Source of the DNA: DATLMR01 sp035634255
GTDB taxonomy: Bacteria; Acidobacteriota; Blastocatellia; UBA7656
Direction of reading: 5' to 3'
DNA length: 64,000 bases
Assembly (NCBI GenBank): GCA_035634255.1
Contig: DASQDI010000043.1
Coordinates: 45,399 to 109,398 of the forward strand
The notes beneath the pieces were generated by a model. It saw only the letters and a list, made by a program, of their open reading frames with translations. It did no database searches and was not told the DNA's origin. This document shows, in pieces, positions 16,408-24,069 of this stretch. A program made the translations under genes and the position numbers. Every line of letters begins with the position of its first letter. Position 1 is the stretch's first letter.

Positions 16408-18249
16408 CTACCCTTCTTCGTCCTTCTCTCTAATGTTGAGTTCCAGCTTCCAGCGATTCCGGCCGTCGCGGGACACGCACCAGAGTTCGAGGGTGCCGAC
16501 TTCGGTGACCTGGCTTTCGAGGCGGACCGGCAACAGGCTGTCCTCCTGCCCTTCGAGTTCTAGCGTGACTTCGAGGGGGCTCAACTCTTCGAGCTCATCG
16601 CCCCAGTCTTCGATCAGGCTCCCGATCTCATCCTGCTTGCGGACGGTGGAGCTGAGGAAGCGGAATTCGGCGGGCTCTCCGACGATCAGCCCGAATTCGC
16701 GGTCCGGGAGTTTCGCCTCGGTCCCCTCCTCCATGCCGAACGGGACCACGCACAGGGCTTTGAGCGGCGCTTCCATGCCGGGCACGGCGGGCATCGCGCT
16801 CTCGATCCCGATGTAGTAAGTGCGCGGAGCGCCGCTGCGGATCCGCACCCCCCGGCCGCGCCGAGCCTTGCCGTAGTAAGCCGCGCCGCGCGCGACCGCG
16901 TGATCGAGGTCGGGCGAGTCGAGCACGCGAACGCTCTCGAAGCCCGCGTCGGAGAGCCACACGTTCAGCACTTCGACGAGGCGGTCTCGCAGCATCCCGG
17001 CCTTCATCACGCCGCCGTTGAAAAGGATGTGCGTCGGGCAGGCGAGCCCGTTCGCCCCGCGCCTGATGCCTTCCGACTCGGGGCCCGCGCCGGTCTGCCG
17101 CGATAGGAAGCGCGCGAGGTGCTTGGTCACGGCCGGGTCCGCCGCGTACGGCAGGCCGAGTTCCTGAAACCCGATCCGCCTCTGTCGCGCGGGCATCTCG
17201 TCGCTCGCGACTTTCGGGAAGAAGCCTTCGACGAGCACCCGCTCAAGGTCTTCGCGCAACAGCTCGGTCTTGATAGTCCCGCCGACGAGCTTCGTGCCCT
17301 TGCCCGGAATCGTGATGGGCTGCTTCTGGCTCTTCGGGTCCGAGAGCAGCTTCTCTTTGGCGAGGCGGCTCTTGTGCCACAGGGTTTGAAGCTGCCACGT
17401 GTCGATGCGGTGGCCGCCGTCTTCGAGGCGCTGCTGTAGCAGGCGCGCGAGCGCGAGGTCCATGTTGTCCCCGCCGAGCAGGATGTGGTCCCCGACCGCC
17501 ACGCGCTTTAGGGTCAGCTCGCCATCTTCTTCGGAGACCGCGATGAGGCTGAAGTCGGTCGTGCCCCCGCCCACGTCACAGACCAGAATCAGATCGCCGA
17601 CCCTGACCTCGTTACGCCAGCGGTCGCCCCTGTTCTCGATCCAGGAATAGAAGGCGGCCTGCGGCTCTTCGAGCAGGGTGACGTTTTTCAGGCCCGCCTG
17701 CTCGGCGGCGCGCAGGGTCAGCTCGCGCGCCTCCTCGTCGAAAGAGGCGGGGACGGTCAGGTAGATGTCCTGCTCGCTCAACGCGAGGTCGGACTTTTTC
17801 CCCGCGACCTGGCTGTCCCACACGCTGCGCAGGTACCCGAGGTAGCTGGCCGACGCGTCGACGGGCGAGACCTTCGGCACCTCGTCGGGCGAGCGCCAGG
17901 GCAGGATGGGCGAGGCGCGATTCACCGCCGCGTAAGAGAGCCATGACTTTGCCGACGCGACGAGCCTGATGGGATTCTCGGCACCGCGCTTGCGGGCCAG
18001 TTCTCCGACCACGACTTTCGGGCTGCGCTCCCACGGGAGGGAGAGGCTGCCCGCCGGGAAGTCGGCGTCGGAGGGGATGTAGAGGAACGACGGGAGCAAG
18101 GACTGTTCGGAGACCTCGCCCGGATTGACCAGCTGGGCAATCTCCTTCACCTCGATGCGTGCTTCTTCTTCGCCGCCCGCGTCGTCGATGAAGGCCATCG
18201 CCGAGTTGGTGGTTCCGAGATCGATTCCGATTATGTATTGCGTGTCCAA
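16408..18249 (-). CDS. Hsp70-family ATPase
   Basis: 613 residues from a TTG at 18249 with AGGAG about 8 bases upstream. Actin-like ATPase motifs are complete: YIIGIDLGTTNSAMAFIDD, LVCDVGGGTTDFSLIAV, LGGDNMDLALARLL and HILFNGGVMKAGMLRDRLVE. The C-terminal part (about 480-613) is beta-rich and ends in LELWCVSRDGRNRWKLELNI. The equivalent LELWCNSL...WRLQFQI occurs in the longer neighbour, so the two share a substrate-binding-like domain distinct from DnaK's. It lies 14 bases after DUF2760. DnaK, GrpE and canonical J-protein genes are not nearby. Role in protein quality control is inferred from the fold. Confidence 0.88.
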   Translation of the reverse strand: MDTQYIIGIDLGTTNSAMAFIDDAGGEEEARIEVKEIAQLVNPGEVSEQSLLPSFLYIPSDADFPAGSLSLPWERSPKVVVGELARKRGAENPIRLVASAKSWLSYAAVNRASPILPWRSPDEVPKVSPVDASASYLGYLRSVWDSQVAGKKSDLALSEQDIYLTVPASFDEEARELTLRAAEQAGLKNVTLLEEPQAAFYSWIENRGDRWRNEVRVGDLILVCDVGGGTTDFSLIAVSEEDGELTLKRVAVGDHILLGGDNMDLALARLLQQRLEDGGHRIDTWQLQTLWHKSRLAKEKLLSDPKSQKQPITIPGKGTKLVGGTIKTELLREDLERVLVEGFFPKVASDEMPARQRRIGFQELGLPYAADPAVTKHLARFLSRQTGAGPESEGIRRGANGLACPTHILFNGGVMKAGMLRDRLVEVLNVWLSDAGFESVRVLDSPDLDHAVARGAAYYGKARRGRGVRIRSGAPRTYYIGIESAMPAVPGMEAPLKALCVVPFGMEEGTEAKLPDREFGLIVGEPAEFRFLSSTVRKQDEIGSLIEDWGDELEELSPLEVTLELEGQEDSLLPVRLESQVTEVGTLELWCVSRDGRNRWKLELNIREKDEEG

Positions 18250-18263
18250 ACTTCTTCTCCTGT

Positions 18264-18824
18264 TTATCCCTGCACCTCAACCTCGGCGGGCGCGATTATC
18301 GAGCGCGCGTTGCCGTCGAGCAGAGGGGGCAGGTTCACTTCCTTCACGCGCCAGCCCCGGTGCAGCAGCAGGCCGCGGACCGGGGCCTTGCCCGTGACGT
18401 TGCCGACCAGTTTTATGGTCGAGGGGTCGAAGCCCTCCTGCACCGTGACGGTCTCCCCTTCCGAAGTGGAGAGGACCGGCTCCAGCTTCACGTACCGTTC
18501 GAGAGACTGCCGGCAACTCTGCTGCAAATCGCGCACGGCGGCCCCGATCTGCGCGTCCGAGTAGGGCGATATGTCTTCCGTGAAGAAGTCGATCAGCCTC
18601 CCGTCGCGCTGCAAAATGGAGAGTATTTGAACGGCCCTGTCGCCTTTATCCGGCGGCGGCTCGGCGGCCCGCGGGGCCGGCGCGGGCGCGCGAAGCTCGG
18701 GCACGGGCCGCGTATCGGCGGGCGCTTTGACCACTTCCTGCGCGATGTCGTCGGGAATCTCCCCGCTCGTCAGCAGGTTGAAGAAGGACCGAAAGGCGTA
18801 AGATATGCGTTTACCAAATCCCAT
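18264..18824 (-). CDS. DUF2760-family protein
   Basis: 186 residues, no signal peptide. The N-terminus MGFGKRISYAFRSFFNLLTSG is amphipathic. A Pro/Ala linker (about 30-60) leads to the conserved part: AVQILSILQRDGRLIDFFTEDISPYSDAQIGAAVRD, then CRQSLERYVKLEPVL and PVRGLLLHRGWRVKEVNLPPL. This matches my recollection of DUF2760, a family of unknown function often found beside Hsp70-like genes. It is the first gene of the three-gene operon with two Hsp70 proteins, 14 bases from the next, so it may be their adaptor or cofactor. Confidence 0.8.
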   Translation of the reverse strand: MGFGKRISYAFRSFFNLLTSGEIPDDIAQEVVKAPADTRPVPELRAPAPAPRAAEPPPDKGDRAVQILSILQRDGRLIDFFTEDISPYSDAQIGAAVRDLQQSCRQSLERYVKLEPVLSTSEGETVTVQEGFDPSTIKLVGNVTGKAPVRGLLLHRGWRVKEVNLPPLLDGNARSIIAPAEVEVQG

Positions 18825-19065
18825 TACGAATACTCCAGAATTAAATCGAATCCTAACCCTCCCGGCGGCGAGAGCCCTCAGGCCGCGATCTTCCCCTCGG
18901 GAGAAAACCTCATGCTACAGGCTCGTATGTTGCCTTGGCAAGAAAAGGCAAGGGTCGGTATCGCTACTCGCCTCTATGATGGGGCCGGCGGGATTTTTAA
19001 CCGCGCATGGGCGCGCGGGCCCGCGCACCGAGCCCGCGTTCTTTGCACTCACGCCTCGCCCGAAA

Positions 19066-20727
19066 TCACTCCTCCCGCCAGCCTTCCAGCAGGAACCAGT
19101 AGAAGCCGTAGGGCGCGAGCGCTAGTTGGTAGGGCCGGTCCTGAATCGCCGGGAAAGGCGTTCGCCCCGTCATCTCCACCGGGACCGCGCCGACGTACGG
19201 GCTCAGGTCCAGCTCGACGGGCTGGGCGAGGTGCGAGAGGTTGAACACGCAGAGGACCTTCTCATTCTCGTGCGTGCGCGTGAAGACGAAGACCCTGTGG
19301 TTCTCCGGCTTGATGAACTCTATCGAGCCCCTGCCGAATATCGGGTGCTGCTTGCGGAGGTGGATCATCCGGTGTATCCAGTTGAGCAGAGAGGTGTCGT
19401 ACCTCCTCTGCGCTTCGACGTTGACCGACTGGTACCCATACACCGGGTCCATGATGACGGGGAAGTAAAGCTGCGCGAAGTCCGCGCGCGAAAAGCCGGC
19501 GTTGCGGTCGTCCGACCATTGCATGGGCGTGCGGACCCCGTCCCTGTCCCCGAGGTAGATGTTGTCGCCCATGCCTATCTCGTCCCCGTAGTAAAGGAAG
19601 GGGCTGCCGGGGAGGCTGAAGAGCAGGCCGTGGAGCAGCTCGATGCGGCGGCGGCCGTTGTCGAGCAGCGGGGCGAGGCGGCGGCGGATGCCGAGGTTCA
19701 GCCGCATCCTCCGGTCCTTCGCGTACTCGTTGTAGAGGTAGTCGCGCTCTTCGTCGGTGACCATCTCGAGGGTCAGCTCGTCGTGATTGCGGAGGAACAT
19801 CCCCCACTGGCAGCCTTCGGGTATGTCGGGCGTCCGTTCGAGTATCTCGACTATGGGCCTCCTGTTCTCCTGCCGCAACGCCATAAATAGCCGGGGCATT
19901 ATCGGGAAGTGGTAACACATGTGGACCTCGTCGCCCGCCCCGAAATACTCCACGACGTCCTCGGGCCACTGGTTGGCTTCGGCGAGCAGGAGGCGGCCCG
20001 GATAACGCTCTTCCACGAAAGAGCGCAGCCGCTTGAGGAAGGTGTGCGTCTCCGGCAGGTTCTCGCAGTTCGTGCCTTCGCGCTCGAACAGGTAAGGGAC
20101 CGCGTCGATGCGGAACCCGTCGAGCCCCAGGTCGAGCCAGAAGGCGACCGCGTCGAGCATCGCCTGCTGGACCGCGGGGTTGTCGTAGTTGAGGTCCGGC
20201 TGGTGGCTGAAGAAGCGGTGGAAGTAGAAAGCCTGCGCGTGCTCGTCCCACGTCCAGTTGGACCGCTCGGTGTCGGTGAAGATGATGCGCGCTTCGGTGT
20301 ACTTCTGGTCCGTGTCGCTCCAGACGTACCAGTCGCGGAAGGGGGAGTCGGGGGAGCTGCGCGACTGCTGGAACCACTCGTGCTGGTCGGAGGTGTGATT
20401 GACGACCAGGTCCGCGATCACGCGGATGCCTCGCATGTGCGCGGCCTCAAGGAAATTCTGGAAGTCTTCGAGCGTCCCGTACTCGGGGAGCAGGTTGTAG
20501 TAATCGCTGATGTCGTACCCGCCGTCGCGCAGGGGGGATGAGTACATCGGCAGCAGCCATATGCAGTCGATCCCGAGCCATTGAAGGTAATCCAGCTTCT
20601 CCGTCAGGCCGCGGAAGTCTCCCACGCCGTCGGCGGTGGAATCGTAAAAGCCGCGAACGTATACCTCATAAAAGACCGCGTCCCTGTACCAAAGGGGGTC
20701 TTCCGGCAGCAGGCGCAAACCGTTCAT
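19066..20727 (-). CDS. treS: Trehalose synthase (maltose alpha-D-glucosyltransferase)
   Basis: 553 residues, the length of stand-alone TreS. It isomerises maltose to trehalose in the cytoplasm. This is a GH13 enzyme: YRDAVFYEVYVRGFYDS at the start, DLVVNHTSDQHEWF (region I), DGFRIDAVPYLF with nucleophile D208, LLAEANQWPEDVVEYFG with acid/base E250, and FLRNHDELTLEM with H315-D316. The VVEYFG and ERDYLYNEYAKD stretches separate TreS from ordinary alpha-amylase. No maltokinase domain or glgE/glgB gene is attached, unlike many TreS loci, so here it may serve compatible-solute synthesis or trehalose recycling. It has its own gap on both sides. Confidence 0.9.
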   Translation of the reverse strand: MNGLRLLPEDPLWYRDAVFYEVYVRGFYDSTADGVGDFRGLTEKLDYLQWLGIDCIWLLPMYSSPLRDGGYDISDYYNLLPEYGTLEDFQNFLEAAHMRGIRVIADLVVNHTSDQHEWFQQSRSSPDSPFRDWYVWSDTDQKYTEARIIFTDTERSNWTWDEHAQAFYFHRFFSHQPDLNYDNPAVQQAMLDAVAFWLDLGLDGFRIDAVPYLFEREGTNCENLPETHTFLKRLRSFVEERYPGRLLLAEANQWPEDVVEYFGAGDEVHMCYHFPIMPRLFMALRQENRRPIVEILERTPDIPEGCQWGMFLRNHDELTLEMVTDEERDYLYNEYAKDRRMRLNLGIRRRLAPLLDNGRRRIELLHGLLFSLPGSPFLYYGDEIGMGDNIYLGDRDGVRTPMQWSDDRNAGFSRADFAQLYFPVIMDPVYGYQSVNVEAQRRYDTSLLNWIHRMIHLRKQHPIFGRGSIEFIKPENHRVFVFTRTHENEKVLCVFNLSHLAQPVELDLSPYVGAVPVEMTGRTPFPAIQDRPYQLALAPYGFYWFLLEGWREE

Positions 20728-20879
20728 GCAGTGTCGCCTCTCTTCGATTTACTCGGTTGATCTTCGATCTTTGAGATTCGAAGCCCACGGGCGTTCACAA
20801 TAGATTTATACCACCGGCGCGCCCGTTCCCCGAAAGGGCAAAAGGCCGGGGCGGGTATCGCCGGCGGGCCGGTTGCCTG

Positions 20880-20885
20880 TATAAT
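20880..20885 (+). promoter_or_regulatory. Putative -10 box for the ATP-grasp gene
   Basis: TATAAT, a perfect -10 hexamer, lies 82 bases before the GTG start. No good -35 hexamer is visible at the proper distance, so activation may need a protein factor or another sigma. Confidence 0.4.
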
Positions 20886-20966
20886 CGTCGCGGCTGGCTC
20901 AGAAACATAGTTTGAAGACAATCAGCCCCGATCTTAAACCCGGAAGAACATCAAGGAGTCCTGACC

Positions 20967-22172
20967 GTGTCAGAGCAGCGTCCCATCACCATCCTTTGCC
21001 TGGCCAGTTACGAGAAAGGCGCGGAGTTCATGCGCGAGTGCAAGAGGCGCGGCTGCCGCGTGCTGCTGCTGACTCTGGAATCGCTCGCGAAAGCCGACTG
21101 GCCGCGGGAGGCCATCGACGACATATTCTACATGCCGTCGATCTCCGACCGCGAAGACATAATCAAGGGCGTCTCCTACCTCGCGCGCACGCAGCGCATA
21201 GACCGCATAGTGCCGATGGACGACTTCGACGTGGAGACGGCCGCCATCCTCCGCGAGCACCTCCGCATACCCGGCATGGGCGACACGACCGCGCGCCACT
21301 TCCGCGACAAGCTCGCCATGCGGGTGAAGGCGCGGGGCGAAGGCATTCTCGTCCCCGAATTCGTCCACGTGCTCAACTACGAGCTCATCCGCGAATACAT
21401 GGAACGGGTGCCGCCGCCGTGGGTGCTCAAGCCGCGCTCCGAGGCCTCCGCCGTGGGCATCAAGAAGATCAAGCAGCCGGAGGAGATATGGCCCCTGCTC
21501 GACGTTCTGGGCGACAGGCAGTCCTTTTACGTGCTTGAGCAGTTCATCCCCGGAGACATCTACCACGTAGACTCGATAGTCTCCGAGCGCGAAGTCGTCT
21601 TCGCCGTGCCGCACAAGTACGGCCACCCGCCCATGAACGTCGCGCACGACGGGGGCATATTCACTTCGAGGAAGATCCCCGGAGACTCGGCGGACGCGCA
21701 GACTCTCCAGTCGCTCAACAGAGAGCTGATGGCGGCCCTCGGCCTCGTGCGGGGGGTCACGCACACGGAGTTCATCAAGGGCAAAGAGGACGGGCGGTTC
21801 TACTTCCTTGAGACCGCCGCGCGCGTGGGCGGGGCCAACATAGCCGAGCTGGTCGAAGCCTCGACCGGCGTCAACCTGTGGGCCGAGTGGGCGCGGATAG
21901 AGATCGGGCGCGGCGAGCAGACCTACGAACTGCCTAAGCACAGGGACGACTACGCGGGCGTGATCCTATCGCTCGCGCGGCAGGAGCACCCGGACACTTC
22001 CGCCTACTCCGACCCGGAGATCGTCTGGCGGCTCAACAAGCGGTACCACGCGGGGCTCATAGTCTCATCCAAAAACCCGAAGCGCGTGGAGCAACTGCTC
22101 GACGAATACAGCGAGCGGTTCTATGAGGACTTCTACGCCTCGCAGCCTCTCCCCGACAGGCCGACATCGTGA
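20967..22172 (+). CDS. ATP-grasp domain carboxylate-amine ligase-like protein
   Basis: 401 residues from a GTG at 20967 with AAGGAG 9 bases upstream. The N-terminal Rossmann-like preATP-grasp domain (ITILCLASYEKGAEFMRE) is followed by the ATP-grasp fold: WVLKPRSEASAVGIKKI (ATP-binding lysine and glycine loop), YVLEQFIPGDIYHVDSI and FYFLETAARVGGANIAELVE (magnesium-binding E and N). Such enzymes join a carboxylate to an amine or thiol through an acyl phosphate. The substrates are unknown: no cofactor or peptide biosynthesis genes flank it. It stands alone between trehalose synthase and an amidohydrolase. Confidence 0.8.
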   Translation: MSEQRPITILCLASYEKGAEFMRECKRRGCRVLLLTLESLAKADWPREAIDDIFYMPSISDREDIIKGVSYLARTQRIDRIVPMDDFDVETAAILREHLRIPGMGDTTARHFRDKLAMRVKARGEGILVPEFVHVLNYELIREYMERVPPPWVLKPRSEASAVGIKKIKQPEEIWPLLDVLGDRQSFYVLEQFIPGDIYHVDSIVSEREVVFAVPHKYGHPPMNVAHDGGIFTSRKIPGDSADAQTLQSLNRELMAALGLVRGVTHTEFIKGKEDGRFYFLETAARVGGANIAELVEASTGVNLWAEWARIEIGRGEQTYELPKHRDDYAGVILSLARQEHPDTSAYSDPEIVWRLNKRYHAGLIVSSKNPKRVEQLLDEYSERFYEDFYASQPLPDRPTS

Positions 22173-22175
22173 GGG

Positions 22176-22305
22176 CAGGGGCCGGCGGCCGGGGGTCAGG
22201 GGCCAGGGCCGGTAACGGAAGCCCCGGCCTCCGTTAATGATTTGAGACTCCCTTTATAGAATCCCCCTCTTTCCCTGAATCCTGCCCCCCGGCCGCCGGC
22301 CCCTG
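22176..22305. repeat. Dispersed intergenic repeat with perfect 20-bp inverted arms (R1)
   Basis: CAGGGGCCGGCGGCCGGGGG at 22176-22195 is an exact inverted copy of 22286-22305. The arms enclose a 31-base core (22234-22264, starting TTAATGATTTGAGACTC) shared with 47287-47317 and 16332-16362. The element fills the whole gap between two convergent genes, where it could also act as a bidirectional terminator. No ORF is inside; it resembles a small non-coding palindromic element (REP/MITE-like). Confidence 0.7.
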
Positions 22306-22307
22306 AG

Positions 22308-23678
22308 CTATCCCTTCCTCATCGCCGCGATCTCGTCGAGCATTTTGTTCAGCTCGCTCGCCGGAAGCCACTTCCCGTTGACCATCACTCCCGAGCGGCG
22401 CGCGACGTTGCCTACGCTCTCAAGCGGGTTCGCGTCGACGAGGATCAGGTCCGCGCGCTTGCCGACTTCCACCGTGCCGGTCTCGTTGATGGTCTTCAGG
22501 TATATGGCAGGGTTGCGCGTGCCCGTTTCGAGCACCTGGTAAGGCGTGAGCCCCGCGTCCACCATCGCCTGCATCTCCCGCTGAAGCGCGAACCCCGGAA
22601 TGTTGAAGAACTGCGGGGAGTCCGAGCCGAGCATGATCTTCGCGCCCGCGGCATGGAGGCCTTTGAGGATCTTCTTTCGAATATCGACAAGGCGCTTGAT
22701 CGCCTCCGGGTCGAAGCTCTTGAGCTGGTTGTTGCGCTGCCCGACCCAGTTCTTCAACATCTGGGGGACGGCGTACTTCATCTCTTCGCGCTGCGCCAGG
22801 GCCTCCCCGCTCTCGCTCGAAAAGACGTTCAGGTACAGGGCCATAGTCGGGACGTTCCAGACCCCCGCGTCGCGGGTGGCCGTGGCGAGCGCCGGGATCT
22901 TCTTCTCGTCGAGGTGGAAAGGGAGCTTCGCGGCCCGCGTCTGCGGGTCCGCGCCCTTGATGGGAGAGTTGTCGGCCTCAAGCGCTTCGATGTAGTTGTC
23001 GAGGTGCTCGATGGTCGCCATCTTCGTCTTCAGGGCGTGCTGCAGTCCGACTTTATCGGGGATGTGGCCGCCGTACGCGATGCCCGCGTCTTTGGCCGCC
23101 GCGACCACCGCGTCGTAGGCTTCGAGCGACAGCCCCTCGTGCACCTTCAACAGGTCGAACCCGGCGGCTTTCTGATCCCGCACCATCTTCTGCGCGACTT
23201 CGACGCTCGGCACGCTGTTGCCGCTCAGGGCGGGGCCGGCGACGTAGAGTCGGGGGCCGAGGATGTCCCCGCGCGAGACTTTGTCCCGTACCTCGGGGTG
23301 GTTCGGAAAGCCGAACATGCCGCGCACGGTTGTGACCCCGTTGGCGACGAAGAGCGCGAGCGTCGCGGCGATCTCTTTTTCGCCCGCCTGCGGGGGGGGC
23401 AGGTGGCCGTGCATCTCGGCTAGGCCGGGCATCAGGTACTTGCCGCGGCCATCGACCCTGACCGCGCCCTCGGGCGTCTTGGTCTTGCCCGCCGGGCCGA
23501 TTTCGGCGATGCGCCCATCGCGAACGATCACGGTCTGTTTTTCCAGAACGCGCTCGCGGTCCATCGGGACCACGTTGACGTTTTCGAACGCCACCACCGC
23601 AGCCTTCGCCTGCTGTGCCCGAGCGAGCGGTGCCGAGGTCAAAGCCAGGAGCAGAAAGAGAGGCAGTATCATCTTCAT
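22308..23678 (-). CDS. Secreted amidohydrolase (imidazolonepropionase-like), complete metal site
   Basis: 456 residues with a signal peptide (MKMILPLFLLLALTSAPLARAQ). Amidohydrolase features: VDGRGKYLMPGLAEMHGHLPP (HxH metal ligands), DLLKVHEGLS (probable carboxylated-lysine strand), GIAYGGHIPD and ATIEHLDNYIEAL (later histidine ligands), and IMLGSDSPQF (catalytic aspartate). The end RADLILVDANPLESV is typical. Unlike the gene at 12185 every expected ligand is kept. It likely acts in the periplasm or on the outer surface on an amide or cyclic dipeptide-like substrate, unknown. It is convergent with the ATP-grasp gene across repeat R1. Confidence 0.87.
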   Translation of the reverse strand: MKMILPLFLLLALTSAPLARAQQAKAAVVAFENVNVVPMDRERVLEKQTVIVRDGRIAEIGPAGKTKTPEGAVRVDGRGKYLMPGLAEMHGHLPPPQAGEKEIAATLALFVANGVTTVRGMFGFPNHPEVRDKVSRGDILGPRLYVAGPALSGNSVPSVEVAQKMVRDQKAAGFDLLKVHEGLSLEAYDAVVAAAKDAGIAYGGHIPDKVGLQHALKTKMATIEHLDNYIEALEADNSPIKGADPQTRAAKLPFHLDEKKIPALATATRDAGVWNVPTMALYLNVFSSESGEALAQREEMKYAVPQMLKNWVGQRNNQLKSFDPEAIKRLVDIRKKILKGLHAAGAKIMLGSDSPQFFNIPGFALQREMQAMVDAGLTPYQVLETGTRNPAIYLKTINETGTVEVGKRADLILVDANPLESVGNVARRSGVMVNGKWLPASELNKMLDEIAAMRKG

Positions 23679-23899
23679 GCAATATTCCTCACGGTTTTTA
23701 TTTTTTAACTACGCAGCTAGGATATATAAGTTGCCGCGCGCTTCTCTGTTCCATCTAAATTGCCGCGCGCCGGGGCGCGGGGCGATTCAGACAGCCGCGG
23801 CCCGGTCCGGGCGGCTGAGTAGTTTTATATTTCCACTGTATGGTTGATGCGGGGATGGGAGTCGAAACCGGCCGCGAGATCAGGTGACCGGTGAATCCT

Positions 23900-24001
23900 T
23901 CAATGGTGTGCCAGTCTCTTCAACTTCCTCGTGGCCGACGAAACTGTAAAGAGCAGCAGATTTACCGCAAAGCACTTCGCCAGATTAAGCGTGCGGCTCA
24001 T
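23900..24001 (-). CDS. Possible small hydrophobic peptide (33 residues)
   Basis: On the minus strand ATG at 24001 is preceded by GGAGG with 7 bases spacing, an ideal ribosome site, and opens a 33-codon frame ending TGA at 23900. The peptide begins MSRTLNLAKCFAVNLLLF, then a short Ser/Ala segment and a basic tail (RKLKRLAHH). That is the profile of a small membrane peptide or a very short exported leader. It follows the AAA+/Fis regulator gene by 68 bases on the same strand, with a hairpin between. I do not recognise a family, and the only support is the ribosome site and the composition. Confidence 0.4.
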   Translation of the reverse strand: MSRTLNLAKCFAVNLLLFTVSSATRKLKRLAHH

Positions 24002-24021
24002 ACGTGTTCCTCCGATGGGCC

Positions 24022-24049
24022 GGCCGGACGGCCCCCCGCCCGTCCGGCC
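24022..24049 (-). terminator. Hairpin after the AAA+/Fis regulator gene
   Basis: GGCCGGACGG (24022-24031) pairs perfectly with CCGTCCGGCC (24040-24049) around 8 bases. There is no U-run. It lies between the regulator stop codon and the possible small gene, so it could attenuate transcription into the latter. Confidence 0.5.
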
Positions 24050-24069
24050 CAGTAGAAAGTATCAGGCGG

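Larger units (their letters stand above)
23679..24069. other. Intergenic region with a possible small gene and a hairpin
   Basis: 391 bases. The right part holds the hairpin at 24022-24049 and the possible 33-codon gene at 23900-24001. The left part should carry the amidohydrolase promoter; AT-rich runs occur near 23690-23730 but I see no clear boxes. Confidence 0.4.

Noticed and set aside
18930..18951. TTGCCTT/AAGGCAA hairpin upstream of DUF2760, considered as a CIRCE heat-shock operator
   Set aside because: It lacks the TTAGCACTC half-sites, and the 7-bp stem is too short to claim a regulator.
18360..19244. Plus-strand frame across the DUF2760 gene and its upstream gap
   Set aside because: No ribosome site, Arg-rich, and it runs into the 3' end of treS.
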